From Micromonospora rubida (GTDB taxonomy: Bacteria; Actinomycetota; Actinomycetes; Mycobacteriales; Micromonosporaceae): a DNA stretch of 64,000 bases. Of this stretch, positions 59,537-64,000 are shown piece by piece. Positions within the stretch are counted from its first letter, which is position 1, and every line of letters begins with the position of its first letter. Below the pieces are notes generated by a model. It was not told the DNA's origin and ran no database searches. It worked only from the letters and a program-made list of their open reading frames with translations. The DNA is taken from assembly GCF_009908295.1 (NCBI RefSeq), contig NZ_JAAALO010000002.1, forward strand, positions 1,029,490-1,093,489. Reading direction: 5' to 3'. The translations under genes and the position numbers were made by a program.

Positions 59537-60280
59537 GTGCGAGATGATGCCGAGTTCGAGCGGGCCGTGGAGCGGTTGTACGCCGCCTTCGCCCACCATC
59601 CGTTGCCGGCCGACATGGCCGCCTGCGAGCACTGCGTGGACCCGGCCGAGGTGGCGCTGTTCGCGCGTACGCCGCTGCGGAAGCTGGCCCCGGACCAACT
59701 CGGCACCTACCTGATTCACCCGGGCACCTGGGGAGACGGGACGGAGTTCCCGCACCTGCTGCCCCGGCTGCTGGAGGCGTACGCGACCGGCGAGATGGAG
59801 GAGGGAGGGCACTGGCCGGACAGCGTGACCCGCCGGATCAGCGGCCAATGGCAGACCTGGCCGGCCCCGGAGCGGGACGCGGTCGAGCACTTCGTCCGCG
59901 TCTGGTGGCACCGGGCCCTTGACGGGTACCCGTCCGTCACGCCCGTGGGGGACCTGCTGGATGCGATCGCGGAGCTGGGGGTCGATGTCGGGCCGTACCT
60001 GGCCGAGTTCGCGGCCGTCCCGGGGGAGGCTCCCGCCCGGCACCTGGCCGACGTCGTCAGCCACTGGATGCGCGGCAGCTACCTGCACGACGGGGCGGAG
60101 GAGTCGATGCGGCGCTGGCTGGCCGGCCCGACGCCGGTCGACGTACTGCTGTCCGCAGCGGTTGCCTCGGCCAGCCCGGAGATCGCCGCCGAACTGGCCG
60201 ACGCCGCCGAGTACGCCTGCCTCATCGGGGAGGGCCTGCTCGGGGAGGGCGTGCCTCCGGACGCCGTCCCCGAGCGCTGA
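59537..60280 (+). CDS. Hypothetical soluble protein
   Basis: A 247-residue acidic protein starting at GTG 59537, just past the palindrome. It has no signal or membrane segment, and mixes Trp, His and Glu (HPGTWGDGTEFPHLLPRLL, WPAPERDAVEHFVRVWWHR). A single CEHC stands near residue 31. Not recognised. Its stop is only 12 bp from that of the convergent membrane-protein gene. Confidence 0.7.
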   Translation: MRDDAEFERAVERLYAAFAHHPLPADMAACEHCVDPAEVALFARTPLRKLAPDQLGTYLIHPGTWGDGTEFPHLLPRLLEAYATGEMEEGGHWPDSVTRRISGQWQTWPAPERDAVEHFVRVWWHRALDGYPSVTPVGDLLDAIAELGVDVGPYLAEFAAVPGEAPARHLADVVSHWMRGSYLHDGAEESMRRWLAGPTPVDVLLSAAVASASPEIAAELADAAEYACLIGEGLLGEGVPPDAVPER

Positions 60281-60292
60281 CCGAAGGAGAAG

Positions 60293-61336
60293 TCAGCCCA
60301 TCGCGCGGCAGGCGGCGTCGATGCGGTGCAGCGGGCGGACCCGGCGTCCCAGCCCCTCCAGCAGCGAGTCCTCGACGTGGAAGTCGTGCACGCGTAGCCG
60401 GTGCCGGGGCAGTTCCTCCTCGCTCGGGCAGAGCACCTGCGCCTTCACCTGGTCGATCGGCACGTACCGCACGCCGCCCTGTTCCTGGAGCAGCACCATG
60501 TTCACGTCGTCGACGACGACCACGTGGCCGCGTACGTCCTCCGTCGCGCCGGACCCGGCCTGCACGGTGGTGACGGTCAGCGGCAGCACCGGCGTGCTGA
60601 TCACCGGCAGCGCCGCCCACACCAGCATGACCAGCACGGCGGCCTCGGTAGCCGAGGCCAGCGGCCGGATCACCGCCCCGGGCAGTGGCCCGGCGATGCC
60701 GAGCGCGAGCACCGGCGGGACGACGAACAGCGCCAGGACGAGCAGTTCCCGCTGCTGCCAGGCGTCCAGCAGGGCCGGCGTCAGGAGAACCAGGTACCCG
60801 CCGAGCAGGGCCGAGACGATCAGCACCCGGGCCACGGGCAGGTCGTGCAGCCGGTCCGGGCGGAGCTGGAACGCGGCGGCGAACGCGGGCAGCAGCAGCG
60901 GCAGGTAGAGCAGCGGCCAGGTGATCAGGGCGAGCAGGTAGCTGGCCACCACGAACCAGGCCGGGGTGATGTCCGCCCAGCGGGCGAAGAGCGGGCGGCG
61001 GTACCCGGGCAGCCGGTCGACGCTCACCCCGAGGACCGCGCCGAGGGCGAACACCGCGACCAGGCCGGTGGAGAGCAGCCGGGCCGCCGTGGTGAGGAAG
61101 CCGGCGAGCAGGTTGACCGGCCCGACGTTGGCGACCAGCAGCAGGGTGGTCTGGAGTTCCCCGCCGGCCTCCACGCCGAGCCGGAGCACCGAGAAGACGG
61201 CGGGCACGGCCACCACTGCCGTCCAGAACGACTGGCTGGCCCGGGCCCGGCGCTCGTCCAGGTGCCGCGCCTCGCCGAGTCGGGGCGTCTGCGTTCCGGC
61301 GTCCGCGTCCGCGCCGGTGACGGGCGGGGCGGTCAC
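60293..61336 (-). CDS. Multi-helix membrane protein coupled to a solute-binding protein
   Basis: A 347-residue protein with about seven hydrophobic helices between residues 38 and 250 and a soluble C-terminal domain (HVVVVDDVNMVLLQEQGGV ... YVPIDQVKAQVLCPSEEELP) likely to lie in the cytoplasm. GTG 61336 shares a base with the upstream stop (TAGTG). It is not an ABC permease by sequence (no EAA loop seen). Function unknown; pairing with a solute-binding protein suggests ligand sensing or transport. Confidence 0.7.
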   Translation of the reverse strand: MTAPPVTGADADAGTQTPRLGEARHLDERRARASQSFWTAVVAVPAVFSVLRLGVEAGGELQTTLLLVANVGPVNLLAGFLTTAARLLSTGLVAVFALGAVLGVSVDRLPGYRRPLFARWADITPAWFVVASYLLALITWPLLYLPLLLPAFAAAFQLRPDRLHDLPVARVLIVSALLGGYLVLLTPALLDAWQQRELLVLALFVVPPVLALGIAGPLPGAVIRPLASATEAAVLVMLVWAALPVISTPVLPLTVTTVQAGSGATEDVRGHVVVVDDVNMVLLQEQGGVRYVPIDQVKAQVLCPSEEELPRHRLRVHDFHVEDSLLEGLGRRVRPLHRIDAACRAMG

Positions 61337-62274
61337 TACCGGGGCGCTTTGTCGTCGAAGTCCACCAGCTCCGGCACCTTCAGCGGCGGGGGCTGGACCT
61401 TGGGCGCCCGCAGCCACGGCCCGAGGGTCTGGTGGTACGCGGTCAGCCAGGGACTGCTCAGCCCCTTGCGCCCCTGCTGATAGCTCTTGTCGAGGAAGAA
61501 CGCGACGAGGTCGCGCAGCGCCGGGTCGCTGATCGGCACCCCGACGCCGATCTGCTCGCTGGTGCCGAAGGGCATGTCGATGATCGTGAAGTCCTTCGGG
61601 TGCTTGGAGAGGAAGCCGGCGAGGATCGTCTCGTCCGAGCTGACCGCGTCGTAGCGCCCCGCGAGGATGCCCTCGACGCAGTCGCCGACCTCCTTGACCA
61701 CGAACACCCTGATCTGGTGCCTCCCCAGCTCGGCCTCGGTGGTCGAGCCGCCGCTGGTGCAGACCTTGTAGCGGGGGTCGCGCAGGTCCTCGATGGTATG
61801 GATCTTGTCCTTGAGCCGGGTCGGGACCATCGCCTCCTGGGTGGTCACCAGGTACGGCCCGGCGAAGCTGACCAGCTTCTCGCGCTCCTCGGTCATCGAG
61901 AAGGTGGCGACCACCAGGTCGACCGCCCCGCCCTGGAGGGCGGGAATGCGGTCCTCCGTAGCCACCGGCACCCACTCGATTCGCTTGTCGCCCTCGTAGC
62001 CGAGCTGGGCGGCGATGTACCGGGCGATCTCGACGTCGAACCCGCTGTAGGTGCCGCCGTGCAGCTCGCCCATCAGCGGGCCGGTGGTGGAGACGCCGAT
62101 CTTCAGCGTCGGCTGGCCGTAGATGTGCGTCTTGCTCAGCGTCTCCTTCACGGACGGGATCTGCGGCTCCTGCCGGCTGTCGCAACCGGCGGCAGCGGCC
62201 AGGGTCAGGGTCAGCGCGACCGCCAGGGTGGTGGCGACGGAGCGGACCCGGGACCGGGTGAGGAACACTTTCAT
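61336..62274 (-). CDS. Glutamate/polar amino-acid-type solute-binding lipoprotein
   Basis: A 312-residue family 3 solute-binding protein. Lipoprotein signal ALTLTLAAAAGC, then LKIGVSTTGPLMG, GTYSGFDVEIARYIA, VDLVVATFSMTEEREKLVSF and AVSSDETILAGF, typical of glutamate-binding proteins. No permease or ATPase gene of an ABC importer is beside it; the next gene is an unrelated membrane protein with which it is translationally coupled. The ATG at 62274 places the signal correctly. Confidence 0.9.
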   Translation of the reverse strand: MKVFLTRSRVRSVATTLAVALTLTLAAAAGCDSRQEPQIPSVKETLSKTHIYGQPTLKIGVSTTGPLMGELHGGTYSGFDVEIARYIAAQLGYEGDKRIEWVPVATEDRIPALQGGAVDLVVATFSMTEEREKLVSFAGPYLVTTQEAMVPTRLKDKIHTIEDLRDPRYKVCTSGGSTTEAELGRHQIRVFVVKEVGDCVEGILAGRYDAVSSDETILAGFLSKHPKDFTIIDMPFGTSEQIGVGVPISDPALRDLVAFFLDKSYQQGRKGLSSPWLTAYHQTLGPWLRAPKVQPPPLKVPELVDFDDKAPR

Positions 62275-62358
62275 CGGCGACCTCGCTGACCGGCGCATCT
62301 GCGGGACACCGAGGGTAGCCGCTCACGTCCATCCGCGTGGTCATCCACCCGGCCAGGG

Positions 62359-62398
62359 CCGGGGGTACGGCCGCGCCCGATCGCCGCCGTACCCCCGG
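62359..62398 (-). terminator. Terminator of the tripeptidyl aminopeptidase gene
   Basis: CCGGGGGTACGGC (62359-62371) and GCCGTACCCCCGG (62386-62398) form a perfect 13-bp stem with a 14-nt loop, starting 6 nt past the end of the aminopeptidase gene on the minus strand. One of the strongest hairpins in the window. Confidence 0.75.
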
Positions 62399-62404
62399 AT
62401 GTCC

Positions 62405-64000
62405 TCAGCGGACGGTCAGCGAGCCGACCGCCGGCAGTGGGGCGACCACCGGCGGCAGCCGCTTCGGCTCGCCGCGCGCCGGTGCGGCCCGGCGGGCCAG
62501 GTCGCCCTTGGACGCCGGGGCCCGCTCGGCCGCCGCTGCCTCGGGCAGTTCCACGAACGGCTGGATGTCACCGACGCAGACCTTGCCCTTGGCCGGCAGG
62601 GTCCCCCTGATCAGGTACGCGTCGATCGCGCCGGTCGCGCACGCCGAGGTGCCGTACGCGGTGTGCCCCCAGCTGTCGCTGCTGAGCAGGCGGCTGTTCG
62701 GCAGCAGCGCCGCCGAGCCGACCGCGCCCTGGTAGTTGGTCGCCGGGTCCCAGTAGTTGCCGACCACCAGCACCGGGGCGCTGGTCCGCCTGGTGAACGG
62801 GCCGGGGTAGGCGTCCTCGTCGCGCACGGTCCAGGTGTTGCGGGCGCACGGCGCGGTGCCCCAGGCCCAGAGCCGGCCGAAGTACGGGGCCCGCTCGTCC
62901 TCCCTGGCCGCCAGCGCCGGCCAGGCACCGGCGTCCTTCGGGTGGTACGCGTCGGTGCAGTCCACCCCGAGAAACGTCTCCAGGCCGTTGTTGTACGGGA
63001 AGTCGTACCCGCGGCGCATCTGCTGCCCGGCGGTGGCGGCACGCTGGGCGATCGCCGTCCGGGCCTCGGCGCGGCGGGCGGCCGTGGCGGCGGCCGGGTC
63101 GGTGAGGACCAGCAGGTCCGCGGTGATCGCGACGATGTCCTCGTAGCCGGACGGGCTGTAGAGGGCGCTCAGCGCGGCCCCGACGAAGTCGGCGTAGCCG
63201 ACGGTGAACGTCTCCCCGGTGTCCGGGTCGTCGATCACCACCGGCTTCTTGCGCAGCCGCTTCGCCGCCAGCTCGAACGAGGCGACCGGGTCGCCGGCCG
63301 CGAGCGGGCAGGTCGCCGTCCCGGCCCTGTCGCAGCGCACCAGGATCTCGCGCAGCGCCGCGTACGCGCCGTCGGCGCTGCGCAGCCGGGTCTCCTGGAG
63401 CTGGTTGCGCGCCTTGCCCTGCCCGACCCAGGCGTTCGGGTTGAGCACGCCGTCGACGACCAGGGCGCGGACCCGGTCGGGGAACATGTTGGCGTAGTAC
63501 TGACCCAGCGCGGTGCCGTAGCTGAAGCCGAGGTAGGTCAGCTTCGGGTCGCCGACCGCCCGCCGCAGCACGTCCATGTCCCGGGCCACCTCGGCCGTGG
63601 ACATCGCCCCGGTCAGCGGCCTCCCGGTGGTGGAGCAGCCCCTGCCGACCGCCTTCGACGCGGCCACGTACGCCTTCTCCTCGGCCTTCGTCCACGGGAA
63701 GGCCACGTTCAGCCCGGCGTACGCCTTGGTCTGCTCCTTGACCGACGGGAAGCACCGGACGTTCTGGCTGGCCGCGACGCCGCGCGGGTCGACGCCGACG
63801 ATGTCGAACCGGTCCAGCAGGTCGTCGCCGAGGAAGTACGGCGCGGCGAGCGCGATGTCCGTCCCGGAGCCGCCGGGGCCACCCGGGTTGACGAAGAGGC
63901 TGCCGATCCGGCGCTGCTGGTCGCGGGCCTTGACCCGCAGCACCGCCACCTCGGTGGTGGCGCCGGTCGGGGCGTCGTAGTCGCGCGGCAGGTCGACGGT
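62405..64000 (-). CDS. Secreted tripeptidyl aminopeptidase-like alpha/beta hydrolase, 3' part
   Basis: The gene runs off the right edge; 531 residues are visible. It has NPGGPGGSG (oxyanion region), DIVGVDPRGV, the nucleophile elbow GFSYGTALGQYYANMFPDR, and the C-terminal TAP-like part with Asp in VVGNYWDPATNY and His in SWGHTAYGT. Such actinomycete enzymes are exported by a signal peptide (outside the window here) and remove N-terminal tripeptides. The last 50 residues are an Ala/Pro/Arg-rich extension. Confidence 0.92.
   Translation of the reverse strand, partial: TVDLPRDYDAPTGATTEVAVLRVKARDQQRRIGSLFVNPGGPGGSGTDIALAAPYFLGDDLLDRFDIVGVDPRGVAASQNVRCFPSVKEQTKAYAGLNVAFPWTKAEEKAYVAASKAVGRGCSTTGRPLTGAMSTAEVARDMDVLRRAVGDPKLTYLGFSYGTALGQYYANMFPDRVRALVVDGVLNPNAWVGQGKARNQLQETRLRSADGAYAALREILVRCDRAGTATCPLAAGDPVASFELAAKRLRKKPVVIDDPDTGETFTVGYADFVGAALSALYSPSGYEDIVAITADLLVLTDPAAATAARRAEARTAIAQRAATAGQQMRRGYDFPYNNGLETFLGVDCTDAYHPKDAGAWPALAAREDERAPYFGRLWAWGTAPCARNTWTVRDEDAYPGPFTRRTSAPVLVVGNYWDPATNYQGAVGSAALLPNSRLLSSDSWGHTAYGTSACATGAIDAYLIRGTLPAKGKVCVGDIQPFVELPEAAAAERAPASKGDLARRAAPARGEPKRLPPVVAPLPAVGSLTVR

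Overview
The window is high-GC DNA (most codons end in G or C) with densely packed genes, GTG/TTG starts and many 1-4 bp gene overlaps. Gene content (type VII secretion eccD/eccC/mycP, GlxR/Crp-like regulator, XRE-DUF397 pairs, MarP-like protease, DUF2342 protein, TilS-Hpt-FtsH-FolE block) points to an actinomycete, most likely Micromonosporaceae (Micromonospora or a close relative). That placement is inference from family resemblance, not a database match. I saw no tRNA, rRNA or CRISPR array.

Layout. 1-2.6 kb: the 3' end of an FtsK/EccC-like gene with degenerate P-loops, coupled to a membrane protein. 2.6-12.4 kb: a housekeeping block on the minus strand (folE, ftsH, hpt, tilS, a DUF2342 zincin, dacB), with a GlxA-type regulator and ppa on the plus strand. 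12.4-19.4 kb: type VII secretion core genes eccD, eccC and mycP. 19.5-27.4 kb: two PAP2 phosphatases, a MarP-like protease, a coupled Nudix/TlpA/nth operon, a CapA-like protein, cbiZ and a Crp-family regulator. 27.4-36.2 kb: a two-component-controlled efflux locus with a DUF5666-like protein, MacB-type permease, ATPase, two membrane-fusion proteins, kinase, regulator and a divergent lipoprotein. Three matching 11-bp-spaced direct repeats lie upstream of three of its genes. 36.3-45.7 kb: a phosphoesterase, a TetR regulator and a tightly coupled acyl-CoA catabolic operon (TIGR03084, AtuA, carboxylase beta and alpha, acyl-CoA dehydrogenase).

45.7-54.4 kb is accessory. Base composition falls, TTA codons appear and unrelated small genes are clustered. 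It holds a two-gene unit of a 142-residue two-helix membrane protein followed by a 1165-residue STAND-type NTPase with an alpha-solenoid tail. The membrane protein's C-terminus and the NTPase's N-terminus share a GG(L/V)AVSG element, so I regard this pair as the best candidate for an undescribed (possibly defence) system. Next come an XRE/DUF397 pair, a divergent operon of three tiny genes, a secreted nuclease-like protein, a four-helix membrane protein and a decayed DUF397 copy.

54.4-64 kb holds two copies of an AraC - VOC - small membrane protein module that have decayed in complementary ways, a second VOC protein, a WYL regulator, a secreted phospholipase D-like protein, a long palindrome, an orphan solute-binding protein coupled to a membrane protein, and the 3' part of a secreted tripeptidyl aminopeptidase.
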